Of a DNA stretch of 64,000 nt, positions 34,533 to 43,672 are shown piece by piece. The notes under the pieces are model-generated. The model saw nothing but the letters and a program-made list of their open reading frames with translations. It was not told the origin of the DNA and ran no database searches. The position numbers and the translations under genes were made by a program. The stretch spans positions 992,001 to 1,056,000 of the forward strand of contig NZ_ATVL01000007.1 in NCBI RefSeq assembly GCF_000420705.1, in the 5' to 3' direction. Numbering within the stretch: position 1 is the stretch's first letter; each line of letters opens with the position of its first letter. The DNA comes from Hymenobacter norwichensis DSM 15439 (GTDB lineage: Bacteria; Bacteroidota; Bacteroidia; Cytophagales; Hymenobacteraceae).

Positions 34533-35000
34533 TTAACGCAGATACACCGCGTGAAATACGGCCGAAGGCTGCGCAGTAGTTTCACCAAATAAGCGTAGCG
34601 TGTCGCCACTGATTTGGTAGGTGCGAGCCGCTTGAAGTGCACTCATAAGACCCGACTCGGTTTGCAGGTCGGGGCAGGCCATTTTGGTGGACATCAGCGG
34701 CCCGAATTTAAGCTGCCCATCAGCAGGCTGCTCGAAAGAGCCTCGGAACCGGTTGCAGCCGCCATTGCCCTCGGCCCGTAGCTCGTCGGTGCGCAGCAGC
34801 AAGTAGGCTTCTCCATTGGCGGGCACTGCAACCGGCTGGCTATTCAGCGTCCGGAGTACCCAGCGCGTATTGCGCAGAGGGGCAGTAGGGGTAGTGACTG
34901 TTTCAACTGCCGCTGTTTCCTGAGTGGTAGGGGCAGTGGTTTGGCAAGCAGCTAGCAGCAATGAAAGCAAAACAGAAGCGTTGCGGAACGAAGCAAACAT
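34533..35000 (-). CDS. META-domain (HslJ-like) lipoprotein
   Basis: A 155-residue lipoprotein with lipobox LAAC (Cys 19). After a Thr-rich linker the META domain runs from about residue 42: NTRWVLRTLNSQPV, NGGCNRFRGSFEQ, LKFGPLMSTKMACPD, and TYQISGDTLRLF. HslJ-like proteins are associated with envelope stress or heat/novobiocin resistance; the precise role here is unknown. It converges with the hypothetical exported gene, 11 bases apart. Confidence 0.85.
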   Translation of the reverse strand: MFASFRNASVLLSLLLAACQTTAPTTQETAAVETVTTPTAPLRNTRWVLRTLNSQPVAVPANGEAYLLLRTDELRAEGNGGCNRFRGSFEQPADGQLKFGPLMSTKMACPDLQTESGLMSALQAARTYQISGDTLRLFGETTAQPSAVFHAVYLR

Positions 35001-35087
35001 GGCAAAAACTGGAAAATTTCAACGAAAAATGTGAAAAGATGACTGCTGAGGTGTACTGAACAGATTGCAAAAGGTTTATTTTGTGCT

Positions 35088-36446
35088 ATGCACAAGCAAT
35101 TCCTTCCTTTCTCGCTGGTATTCCTGCTCTCTTTCTCGCTTCACGCTCAGAAGAAGCCTTCCACTACTCCCTCTGACGCCGGCGTATCGGCCGTGACGGT
35201 GGGGCGGGTAGTGCGGGCTTTGGCAGCCGACGATATGGAGGGCCGGGCAACCGGCAAACCCAGCGGTGACCGGGCGGCTCAGTTTCTGGCCACCGAGTTC
35301 AAGCGCATTGGTCTAAAAACCATGCCAGGCCTAACCAGCTACGAGCAAACATTTCCTGCTTACGAGTCGAGCACCACCTCTTTTTCGGTGACGCTTGATA
35401 ATGCTCCAGTGGCTAAAGACAAGGCGCTGCTGATTTCCACCCAGCCCCGCCTGAACTGGACCAATACCGATGTGCCAGCCGTACGGGTACTAACGATAGG
35501 GGCACAGGACAATCCGCAGCAATACCTGCGCGACATCGTGCGGCCGAAGGAGAACGTTCTAGTGCTGCTCGATTCGGCGCATACCACCATCTTCAAACGA
35601 CTAGCCGACCGCCTCAGCCATAGCAGCCTGCGGGCGGAAGAGCCCAGTAATAATTCGTTTTCCAGCGTAGTGATTTTGACAGCGGGCCCGGTTGCCAGCA
35701 AAGTGCCATTCAAAGTAGCGGCTATTAATACAGTACGGACCCTCACGCTACGCAATGTGGTGGGAGTATTGCCCGGCAAAGACCCAGTTCGGAAGGCGGA
35801 GCAGGTTGTTTTCTCGGCTCACTACGACCACCTGGGCGCGCTACCCCCAGTTGCTGGCGACTCTATTGCCAACGGCGCCGACGACGATGCCAGCGGCACA
35901 ACGGCTGTGGTGGCCCTGGCCGAGTATTTCAAAAAGAAAAACGACAATGCTCGCACGCTGATATTTGTGGCTTTCACGGCCGAGGAAATCGGTGGGTTTG
36001 GCTCGCAGTACTTCTCCAAGCAGCTCGACCCGGTGAAGATTGTGGCCATGTTCAACATCGAAATGATTGGCAAACTCGCGCAGTTCGGACCTAATTCTGC
36101 GTTTATTACAGGCTTCGAACGGTCGGATTTCGGTACGCTGCTCCAGGCCAACCTCAAGGATACGCCGTTCCGGTTCGAGCCGGACCCGTACCCCACTCAG
36201 AACCTATTTTACCGTTCCGACAATGCCACGCTGGCTCGCTTAGGCGTACCAGCGCACAGCATCAGCACCGACCAGATACCAACTGACAAGCTCTATCATT
36301 CCGTGGATGACGAAGTGGAAAGCCTAAATCTGCCCAACATGACAGCCGTTATTACGGCTATTGCCCGCAGTGCTACCGGCATTATAGCGGGGCAGCAGAC
36401 GCCTACTCGCATTGCGCCCGAAACACCAGCTAAGCCAAAGCCTTAA
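35088..36446 (+). CDS. Secreted M28-family metallopeptidase
   Basis: A 452-residue zinc aminopeptidase-like protein with a signal peptide (MHKQFLPFSLVFLLSFSLHAQ). Residues 20-230 include a PA-like insert. Metal ligands follow the M28 pattern: His in SAHYDHLG, Asp in NGADDDASG, Glu in TAEEIGGFGS (catalytic and ligand), NIEMIGK (Glu where many members have Asp) and His in KLYHSVDDE. Probably a di-zinc exopeptidase acting on peptides in the periplasm or outside. Confidence 0.9.
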   Translation: MHKQFLPFSLVFLLSFSLHAQKKPSTTPSDAGVSAVTVGRVVRALAADDMEGRATGKPSGDRAAQFLATEFKRIGLKTMPGLTSYEQTFPAYESSTTSFSVTLDNAPVAKDKALLISTQPRLNWTNTDVPAVRVLTIGAQDNPQQYLRDIVRPKENVLVLLDSAHTTIFKRLADRLSHSSLRAEEPSNNSFSSVVILTAGPVASKVPFKVAAINTVRTLTLRNVVGVLPGKDPVRKAEQVVFSAHYDHLGALPPVAGDSIANGADDDASGTTAVVALAEYFKKKNDNARTLIFVAFTAEEIGGFGSQYFSKQLDPVKIVAMFNIEMIGKLAQFGPNSAFITGFERSDFGTLLQANLKDTPFRFEPDPYPTQNLFYRSDNATLARLGVPAHSISTDQIPTDKLYHSVDDEVESLNLPNMTAVITAIARSATGIIAGQQTPTRIAPETPAKPKP

Positions 36447-36476
36447 TCTGACAGTAGGTGCGCGAGTTACGGTAGG

Positions 36477-38492
36477 CTAAGCGGCGGACGGGGACCGGAA
36501 AGCAGAATCGGGTACGGAGGGAGCTACCAGGGAATGCCCGGCGGCCGGCAGCGTAACCCAAACCATAGCGCCACCTTCGGGCCCGGCGCCCATGCCCAAT
36601 GTACCGCCGTGGCACTCAGCAAATGTGCGGCACAGCTGTAAGCCCAAGCCTGTGCCCTGAGCGGGGCGGCCCGAATCGGCGGCGCGGAGCTGCTGCGCCT
36701 CGGGTTGTAGCACCTGTTTCAGCTTGCTGACGGGCATGCCAGGGCCGGTGTCCGTCACGGAAATGCAGATTTGGGTGGGGTCGGTGGTGTCTGGGGTAGC
36801 CTGCAACCGGATGGTGCCGTCGTTTGGGGTAAACTTGAGGGCGTTGCTTACTAGGTTGCGCAGGATGGTACGCACCATATTGGGGTCGGCGTACAGGGCC
36901 ATGTGCGTTGGCGCATCGTATTGCAGACTGATTTGGTTGGAATGAGCAGTGGTTTGGAACAGCTCGTAGCACTCCGACAGCAACTCCCGCGCAGGCACCC
37001 GCTCGGGTTGGCAGCTTAGCTCGCCGGTTTCACTCACGGCCCAGTTCAACAGGTTGTCGAGCAGGCCGTTGAGGTTTTGCGCCGATTCCCGCACTAGCTC
37101 AGGCAAGTGGCGCAAACCTTCTTGGTCGTTAGTGCGCTGGTAGAAGCGAATCAGCTCGGTAACGCCCGTGAAGGCCATAACCGGACCCCGCAAATCGTGG
37201 GCAATAATGGCGTAAAGCCGCGCTTTGGATTCGGCCAGTTGGCGTAGCTCATGGGCGGCACTTTCTAGGGCAGTGTTTTTGTCGGCTACCAATTGGTGTT
37301 GGGCTGCTAACTCTTTGCGGCTACGTAGTAACTGGCCATATAGCACTCCGCCCATCACAATCAGCAAAAGCAAGCCGCCCACTGCCACGGCCAGCAACCG
37401 CACCCGATCAGCGTCTCGGTCGGCGTGCAACTGCGTTACTTTCTGGCGATGCGTGAGCAACCGAATGCGGTTTTCTTGGTCTTGGGTGTTGTAGCGGCTT
37501 TGCAGTGCCGCCATGGCCCGAGTGTTTACATCGGTTACCAGACTGTCGCGTAGGTGCTGGAACCGCTGCTGCATAGTGTACGCCTGCTTATGGTTGCCGA
37601 GCAGCGCATAAGTGGTGGCGAGTTGCTGGTAGGCATTCTGAAGGCGTTCTGGTGAGCCTACCTGCTTGGCGTAGCGCATCCCAAGCGTAGCGGCTTCCAG
37701 GCTAGGCAAGGCATTTTTCTGCGTGGCCATCACGGCCGATAAAGTGGTGTATACTCCCGAGAGGCCGTATTCGTCGCCTAGCACTCGGTAAAGCAGCAGC
37801 GCATCCAGCAGGTTGTTTTTTGCCGAATCAGGGAGTTGCTGCTCGGCCTGCACGGAGCCCAGCGTGAAAAGGCTGTTGGCCTGACCTGGCAGATTATCAA
37901 GCGAGGTATAAAAGCGTAGCGCCCGCCGGATGTACGCATTGGCGCGGGCGGGTTGGCGCTGCCGAGAAGCCAAGTCGGCAAGGTTGCTTAGAAATAATGC
38001 TTGGTCGGCAGTATCGTGGCGCTTTTCGGCTAGGTGTAAGGCTTTTTGGTAGAAGGTGGCAGCAGTAGTGAAATTCTGGTGCAGATTGTGGCAGTTCGCA
38101 ATGCCATTGTAAGCGTGGGCCATCGACTTTCGGTCATTGAGGGACTGAAAAATCTGAAGCGCCGCCATATGGTAGCTCAATGCCTCGTCGGCGCTGCCCG
38201 CTAGCGCCAGGCAGGTGCCCAAATTGTTGCTGCAAAGCGCCTCACCAGCCGGATAGTGCAGCTTGCGAGCCAGCACAATACCCTGTTCGGCGTAGTGCCG
38301 CGCCTTGGGCAAATCCGAATGGCTCAGATTCCAGGCTAAAGCTCCCAACAAAGACACACGCAGGGTATCATTAGGGCCTGTAAGAGCCAGTTGCTTCTGC
38401 AGCTTATCAATAAGCTCGGGGTTGGCACTTTGTCCTCCCGCCGTTAAAACTACCAAGCCACATAGCACCCAAAAGAGTAAAAATTTCTTCAC
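36477..38492 (-). CDS. TPR-containing sensor histidine kinase
   Basis: A 671-residue exported-type sensor kinase. The signal peptide (MKKFLLFWVLCGLVVLTAGG) is followed by TPR repeats (about 40-320), a transmembrane helix (LLAVAVGGLLLLIVMGGVLYG, near 375), a coiled-coil and then the kinase core. The H-box is AIIAHDLRGPV, the N-box NLVSNALKFTPNDG, and the G-boxes TDTGPGMP and GTGLGLQLCR. It carries no receiver domain. The cognate regulator is not adjacent; the M28 gene converges with its end. Confidence 0.9.
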   Translation of the reverse strand: MKKFLLFWVLCGLVVLTAGGQSANPELIDKLQKQLALTGPNDTLRVSLLGALAWNLSHSDLPKARHYAEQGIVLARKLHYPAGEALCSNNLGTCLALAGSADEALSYHMAALQIFQSLNDRKSMAHAYNGIANCHNLHQNFTTAATFYQKALHLAEKRHDTADQALFLSNLADLASRQRQPARANAYIRRALRFYTSLDNLPGQANSLFTLGSVQAEQQLPDSAKNNLLDALLLYRVLGDEYGLSGVYTTLSAVMATQKNALPSLEAATLGMRYAKQVGSPERLQNAYQQLATTYALLGNHKQAYTMQQRFQHLRDSLVTDVNTRAMAALQSRYNTQDQENRIRLLTHRQKVTQLHADRDADRVRLLAVAVGGLLLLIVMGGVLYGQLLRSRKELAAQHQLVADKNTALESAAHELRQLAESKARLYAIIAHDLRGPVMAFTGVTELIRFYQRTNDQEGLRHLPELVRESAQNLNGLLDNLLNWAVSETGELSCQPERVPARELLSECYELFQTTAHSNQISLQYDAPTHMALYADPNMVRTILRNLVSNALKFTPNDGTIRLQATPDTTDPTQICISVTDTGPGMPVSKLKQVLQPEAQQLRAADSGRPAQGTGLGLQLCRTFAECHGGTLGMGAGPEGGAMVWVTLPAAGHSLVAPSVPDSAFRSPSAA

Positions 38493-38930
38493 AAGCTTCC
38501 AATCAAACCTTACTTACTTACTCGTACTCAAATCTACGTATAAGTACATAGTTAACACAGGTTTATAAGTTGGTTGTTTATTGAGATGAGTGGAAATATA
38601 TAAAATTATGACAGGATTCATAGATAAGATATATTTCAGCTTGTCTTATTGACAATATAATGACTGGGTACCATCATAATGTCTTTTGATGATTAGAAAA
38701 CAAACATTCGAGTGTCTGTGATGAACTTTGGTGCGGTTTGCAAATCATCTAGTCGATTATTACTATATCGATAAGTGGTAAAATTGATGAATGCTGTATA
38801 ATTTACATTGTTATAAAAAGCCGTAAGTATAGGCTCTAGACTGATGCTACGTAGAGCAAGTAATTATCTAATAAATGGTCAGTGTCTACTGCTTGCCTAA
38901 TAAGCCGTTTAGGTCATAGGCAAAACTGTC
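38493..38930. other. AT-rich non-coding stretch
   Basis: About 440 bases upstream of the TPR kinase with no credible gene on either strand and strikingly more AT than the flanking genes. I see no transposase, tRNA or strong hairpin. It may be horizontally acquired, an eroded gene or an upstream regulatory region. Confidence 0.5.
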
Positions 38931-38933
38931 ATG

Positions 38934-39030
38934 CAGCGTAGCGCTAAGTGTCTCGCAGGCTGACGTTATGATGTTAGTCAGACGAAGCGGTAGGTGCTTC
39001 GACTGCGCTTAGCACAACGAATTTTCTTGC
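38934..39030. repeat. Decayed TCATGC-type repeat element
   Basis: CTGTCATGCAGCGTAGCGC at the left and GGTGCTTCGACTGCGCTTAG at the right are recognisable half-elements of the family seen at 27001 and 42325, with many differences. Confidence 0.45.
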
Positions 39031-39065
39031 TTGCCCTTCACCAAAGTATAGGCAATAGTGCCAAC

Positions 39066-39112
39066 AAAGCATAGAAGAAGCCCGACCATAGGCCGGGCTT
39101 CTTCTATGCTTT
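39066..39112. terminator. Terminator after czcA
   Basis: AAAGCATAGAAGAAGCCCG pairs with CGGGCTTCTTCTATGCTTT in a 22-bp stem with one mismatch and a short loop. It stands about 20 bases past the czcA stop and can close the efflux operon. Confidence 0.85.
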
Positions 39113-39130
39113 AAATAATTTTTGGGTGAG

Positions 39131-42100
39131 CTAGTGCACCAACACTGCCTGTTCATGCCGCTCGGGGTGCAGTTGCGGGTCGTCGCCGTAGTGGGTGTGC
39201 TCGGCGCGGTAGGCTTTTTCGAAAATCAGGGGGAAGATGAACAGGGTGAGGATGGTGCCGGTGATGAGGCCGCCAATGACCACAATGGCCAGCGGCTTCG
39301 AGGTTTCACTGCCGATGCCGGTGCTGATGGCGGCGGGCATCAGGCCGATGGTGGCCATGAGGGCCGTCATGACTACGGGGCGCACCCGGCTGGTTACGCC
39401 GTCGTGGATGCTGCTGTCGAGGCTCATTTTGCGCACCATGTTCTGCTTGAACACCGATATCAGAATCACGCCGTTCTGGATGCAGATACCGAACAGCGCA
39501 ATGAACCCAATGCCAGCCGAAATGCTGAAGTTGGTGTGCGTGATAAGTAGCGCCGCAATGCCACCGATGATGGCAAACGGCACGTTCAGCAGGACCAGCC
39601 CGGCATCTTTCAGGTTGCCGAATAAGATGAACAGGATGAAGAAAATCAGGCCCAATGACACGGGTACTACCTGGGTGAGGCGCTGGGTGGCGCGGCGCTG
39701 GTTCTCGAAGTCGCCGGTCCACTTCATGGTGTAGCCTTTGGGAAGGCTCACTACGGCGTTTACCTTTTTCTGGGCTTCCTCGATGGTGCTGCCCATGTCG
39801 CGGCCGCGGATGCTGAACTTTACGGCGGCAAAGCGCTGGTTGTCGTCGCGGTAGATGAGGCTGGGGCCGTTTACGTCGCTGATGGTAGCAATTTCGGAGA
39901 GCGGAATGGTGGTGCCGTTCTGGGTGGGCACCATCAGAGCCGCAATTTCCTGGGGCGTCTGGCGGAACTGCTCCTGGTACCGCACCCGGATGGGGAATTT
40001 TCGCTCGCCCTCGTACATCTGGGAGGCCTGCTTGCCGCCCACGGCCATTTCCAGCACCGCGTTGGCGTCGGCCTTGCTCACGCCGTACTGGGCCATTCGC
40101 TGCTCATCCAGGTCCACGTGCAGTTCGGGCTGGCCGATGTTGCGCAGTACGCCCAAGTCGTCGATACCCTTGATGTTCTTGAGGATGCCGTACACCTGGC
40201 GGCCTTTTTCCTCCATCAGCTTGAGGTCGGTGCCATAGATTTTCACGGCAATGGAGCCTTTCACGCCCGAGGCAGCTTCCTCCACGTTATCGGTGATGGG
40301 CTGGGAGAAGTTGAAATCCACGCCGGGGAAGCGGTTCAACTTTTCCTTCATGTTGGCAATCAGAGCTTCGCGCTTGTCTTTGTGCTTCATTTCGGCCTCC
40401 ACCTCGGGGGTGTGCTTGAGCTGCACCAGAAACTCGTTGTTGTAGAAGCCGGTCGGGTCGGTGCCGTCGTTGGGGCGGCCGGTCTGGCTCACCACGTCGC
40501 CCACTTCGGGGAAACTCAGGAACACCCGGCGCATCTCGTTGCAGAGCTTGTTGCTCTCCTCCAAGCTGATGCTCAGCGGCAGTTGGGCGCGTACATAAAT
40601 GGAGCCTTCGTTTAGCTCGGGCAGGAACTCGGAGCCGAGGAAGTGGAAGGCGCCCATGCCCAGCACCACAGCCACCGTAGCTACCAGCAAACTGGCGGTT
40701 TTGCGAGCGTAAGTGAACGAGAAGAACCGTTGCGCCCCCCGGTTGATACCGCGTACAAAGAAGTTATCCTTCTCTACTACGTTCTTTTTCAACAGAATAG
40801 AGGTGAGCACCGGTACCAGCGTGAGCGTGAAAATCAGGGCGCCCAGCAGAGCAAAACCCAGCGTCCAGGCCAGCGGGCTGAACACCTTGCCTTCCACTTT
40901 CTCGAAGGAGAAGATGGGCAGCAACGCGGTGATAATGATGGCCTTGGAGAAGAAGATGGCCTTGCCCATGTCGCGGCCGGTTTTCTTGATGAGGCCCAGC
41001 TTGGCGAGCTTGTTGAACTTGTCCATGCCCATGCGGTGCGCCTTGTGGTCGAGGGCCACGAACAGCCCTTCCACCATCACCACGGCCCCGTCTATAATAA
41101 TCCCGAAGTCGATGGCGCCCATACTCAGCAGGTTGGCCGACATGCCCTTCAGCCGCAAGCAGATAAAGGCAAACAGCAGCGCCAGCGGGATAATTACGCT
41201 CACGATGACCGTGGTGCGCCAATCGGCCATGAACACGAACACGATAACCGTTACCAGAATGATGCCTTCCAGCAGGTTATGAATCACGGTTTCGGTGCTG
41301 AAGTCGATGAGCTGCTGCCGGTCATAGAAGGTTTTAATCTTCACATCGGCGGGCAGAATCTTGTCGTTCAGGTCGGCCACTTTGTCTTTGAGGCGGGCAA
41401 TGACTTCGGAGGGATTTTCGCCCTTGCGCATCACCACAATGCCTTCCAACACGTCGTCGTTCAGGCCGCGGCCCACCCGGCCCAGCCGCGGCAGCGCCGA
41501 CTCGTGCACGATGGCCACGTCCTTCACCAAAATCGGGGCGCCGTTCACGTTCTTGATAACCGTGTTGTTGATGTCGCCGATGTTGTTGAGCAGGCCGATG
41601 CCGCGCACCACGTAGTTCTGCTGGCCCTCATTTATCACGTCGCCGCCCACGTTGATGTTGCTGCGCTGGATGGCGTTGTAGAGGTCCAGGGGCGTGAGGC
41701 CGAGGTCCTGGAGCTTGCCGGGATTCACGCTGATTTCGTAGTCCTTCACCTCGCCGCCGAAGCTGTTCACGTCGGCCACGCCGGGCACGGCTTTCAGGTT
41801 GCGCTCCACCACCCAGTCTTGCAGGGTTTTCAGTTCGCGGGTGGTTTTGTCCTTGCTTTGCAGGGTGTAGCGGAAGATTTCGCCGGTGGGACCGTAGGGC
41901 GGCTGCACGTCGGGGTCGGCGCCTTCGGGCAGGTCGGCCTGGCTGAGCAGGTTGTTGACTTGCACGCGGGCAAAGGCATCGTCCACACCATCATCGAAAA
42001 TCACCTTCACCACCGACAGCCCAAATAGGGTGGTGCTGCGGATGCTGGTTTTCTTCTGCACCGGGTTCAGCGCAATTTCAATGGGCGCCGTCACGAACTT

Positions 42101-42295
42101 CTCAATCTCCTCGGCCGAGCGGCCAGGCCATTGCGTGATGATGGTAATTTCAGTGTTCGTGACGTCCGGGAAGGCCTCAATTGGCGTGTTCCGGTAGCTG
42201 ATAACCCCAGCCACCACGACGGCAAACGTCATCAGAAATACGAACCCCCGGTTTTTGAGCGAAAAGGCAATAATGCCTTGGATGAATTTGTTCAT
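39131..42295 (-). CDS. czcA: CzcA-type heavy-metal efflux RND transporter
   Basis: A 1054-residue HME-RND inner-membrane pump. It has 12 membrane helices and two large periplasmic loops. The helix-4 motif reads DFGIIIDGAVVMVEG, the Asp-Asp-Glu proton relay pattern of the divalent-cation (Co/Zn/Cd/Ni) HME group; the Cu/Ag CusA group lacks this pattern. Start MNKFIQGIIAFSLKNRG and the FPEV ... PNDGTDPTGF region are typical. It is the last gene of the efflux operon and would join the CzcB-type adaptors and CzcC outer-membrane channel to move metal out of the periplasm or cytoplasm. The metal is inferred from the motif only. Confidence 0.93.
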   Translation of the reverse strand: MNKFIQGIIAFSLKNRGFVFLMTFAVVVAGVISYRNTPIEAFPDVTNTEITIITQWPGRSAEEIEKFVTAPIEIALNPVQKKTSIRSTTLFGLSVVKVIFDDGVDDAFARVQVNNLLSQADLPEGADPDVQPPYGPTGEIFRYTLQSKDKTTRELKTLQDWVVERNLKAVPGVADVNSFGGEVKDYEISVNPGKLQDLGLTPLDLYNAIQRSNINVGGDVINEGQQNYVVRGIGLLNNIGDINNTVIKNVNGAPILVKDVAIVHESALPRLGRVGRGLNDDVLEGIVVMRKGENPSEVIARLKDKVADLNDKILPADVKIKTFYDRQQLIDFSTETVIHNLLEGIILVTVIVFVFMADWRTTVIVSVIIPLALLFAFICLRLKGMSANLLSMGAIDFGIIIDGAVVMVEGLFVALDHKAHRMGMDKFNKLAKLGLIKKTGRDMGKAIFFSKAIIITALLPIFSFEKVEGKVFSPLAWTLGFALLGALIFTLTLVPVLTSILLKKNVVEKDNFFVRGINRGAQRFFSFTYARKTASLLVATVAVVLGMGAFHFLGSEFLPELNEGSIYVRAQLPLSISLEESNKLCNEMRRVFLSFPEVGDVVSQTGRPNDGTDPTGFYNNEFLVQLKHTPEVEAEMKHKDKREALIANMKEKLNRFPGVDFNFSQPITDNVEEAASGVKGSIAVKIYGTDLKLMEEKGRQVYGILKNIKGIDDLGVLRNIGQPELHVDLDEQRMAQYGVSKADANAVLEMAVGGKQASQMYEGERKFPIRVRYQEQFRQTPQEIAALMVPTQNGTTIPLSEIATISDVNGPSLIYRDDNQRFAAVKFSIRGRDMGSTIEEAQKKVNAVVSLPKGYTMKWTGDFENQRRATQRLTQVVPVSLGLIFFILFILFGNLKDAGLVLLNVPFAIIGGIAALLITHTNFSISAGIGFIALFGICIQNGVILISVFKQNMVRKMSLDSSIHDGVTSRVRPVVMTALMATIGLMPAAISTGIGSETSKPLAIVVIGGLITGTILTLFIFPLIFEKAYRAEHTHYGDDPQLHPERHEQAVLVH

Positions 42296-42324
42296 GGTAA
42301 GTCGGTGCTGACTTGATATTGGAT

Positions 42325-42509
42325 GTCATGCAGAGGCGGAGCCGAAGCATCTCGCGTGCTGACGTTTGTAGAAGGCACTGTCATGCTGAGCTTGTCGAAG
42401 TACCTCTGGCTACTCACTAAGCATTGCAACGAAGCGGTAGAGATGCTTCGACAAGCTCAGCATGACAGTTAGCTTCGGGCGAGATGCTTCGGCTGCGCCT
42501 CTGCATGAC
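42325..42509. repeat. Nested inverted-repeat element between czcB and czcA
   Basis: Outer arms 42325-42354 and 42480-42509 match over 30 bases with one mismatch (GTCATGCAGAGGCGGAGCCG...). Inner arms 42377-42407 and 42439-42469 match over 31 bases with two mismatches (ACTGTCATGCTGAGCTTGTC...). The inner pair is the same family as the element at 27001. So one element sits inside another, in the 220-base spacer of an operon. Confidence 0.85.
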
Positions 42510-42515
42510 GTTCTA

Positions 42516-43619
42516 TTAGTCGTTCAGCTCGTCGTAGACCAGGAGTTGGTTTTGAGCGATGATGTGCTCCCCGTTTTTAAGGCCGGTTTGCACGTAGCTC
42601 ACGTCGCCGACGGTTTTGGCGATTTTGACCTCGCGGGTTTCCACGTGGTGCCGGTCCTTGAACACCATCACGAAGTTGCGGTCCTTGTCGAAGACCACGC
42701 ACTGGGCAGGCACGGCCAGCATCTGCTGGTTTTCGGTGTTGAGCACCTTCACCTGGGCATACATTTCGGGCTTGAGCAGGTAGCCGGGGTTGTTGAGCTT
42801 CACGCGCACCTTCATCACCTTAGAATCGGGGTCTAGCACGTTGAATACCTTATCGATGCGGCCGGTGAAGTGCTTGTCGGGGTAGGAGAGAGTCGTCACG
42901 TCGGCGGCGTAGCCTTCCTTCACCTTGCTGATGTCGGACTCGAACACGTTGGCCATAATCCACACGTCATCAAGGTTGCTGACCGTGAACAGGTTGCCCA
43001 CGTTATCGGCGTTGAACTGCATGTGGTCGGTCACGTTCTTCTCGGTGATAAAGCCCGAAATGGGTGCCCGTAGCGTGTAGGTGCCATCGGCCGATACGCC
43101 GTACACGCCGAGCTGCTTCTGGCTTTTGCCCACGTTGCTTTGCGCCTTGCGCAGCTCCTGGCGAGCTAGGCTCACGTCGCGCTCCGAGGCCAGGCCAGCC
43201 TTATACTGGTCTTCCAGCACCGAGAGGTTTTTGCGGGCAATGTCGAGGTCGGTGCCGGCGGTGCTACTTTGGTTCTGGAGGTCGGCAATTTCACCGCTCT
43301 TAATCACGGCCAGCACCTGGCCTTTGGTCACATGGTCGCCTAGCTCCACCGAAAGCTGCTCGACCACGCCGCCCACCAACGGGTACACTTTCACGGTTTT
43401 GTCGCCGTCAGAAGCAATTTGGCCCGAAAGGCTTAGCTCGTCGCGCACGGGCTCCCGGCGCACCGTGTCAATCTTCAGTTCCCGCAGCATCTGATTGGAA
43501 ATCGAGAAGCCCGCTTCGGCTTTCTGCGGCGCGTCGGCTTCTTCGGATTTCGAGCAGCCCACCAATCCCAGGGCGAGCGGGAGAGCCAACGAGGTGGCCA
43601 GGGTGGCAAAGCGTTTCAT
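42516..43619 (-). CDS. czcB: CzcB-type efflux RND periplasmic adaptor (lipoprotein)
   Basis: A 367-residue membrane-fusion protein. The signal peptide and lipobox (LGLVGC, about Cys 22) make it a lipoprotein. Then come a biotinyl-lipoyl-like half motif (VYPLVGGVVEQLSVELGDHVTKGQVLA), an alpha-hairpin (IADLQNQSSTAGTDLDIARK ... SLARQELRKAQS), the second lipoyl half (YTLRAPISGFITEKNVTDHM) and beta-barrel parts (IMANVFESDISKVKEG, YLLKPEMYAQVKV). The start at 43619 is chosen for the signal peptide. It links CzcA and CzcC. A paralogue lies two genes upstream. Confidence 0.92.
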   Translation of the reverse strand: MKRFATLATSLALPLALGLVGCSKSEEADAPQKAEAGFSISNQMLRELKIDTVRREPVRDELSLSGQIASDGDKTVKVYPLVGGVVEQLSVELGDHVTKGQVLAVIKSGEIADLQNQSSTAGTDLDIARKNLSVLEDQYKAGLASERDVSLARQELRKAQSNVGKSQKQLGVYGVSADGTYTLRAPISGFITEKNVTDHMQFNADNVGNLFTVSNLDDVWIMANVFESDISKVKEGYAADVTTLSYPDKHFTGRIDKVFNVLDPDSKVMKVRVKLNNPGYLLKPEMYAQVKVLNTENQQMLAVPAQCVVFDKDRNFVMVFKDRHHVETREVKIAKTVGDVSYVQTGLKNGEHIIAQNQLLVYDELND

Positions 43620-43672
43620 GGAAATAGGGCGTTGGAGGGGAGTTGCTGATGGTTTTGAAGTCGGCTGCATGG

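Noticed and set aside
40643..42028. Long plus-strand frame (461 codons) opposite czcA
   Set aside because: It is rich in His/Gln/Val as expected from the antisense of a GC-rich gene, has no family features, and lies wholly over a clear CzcA.
39131..42295. Naming the pump CusA (Cu/Ag)
   Set aside because: Its helix-4 motif DFGIIIDGAVVMVE is that of the divalent-cation CzcA type, not the copper/silver type.
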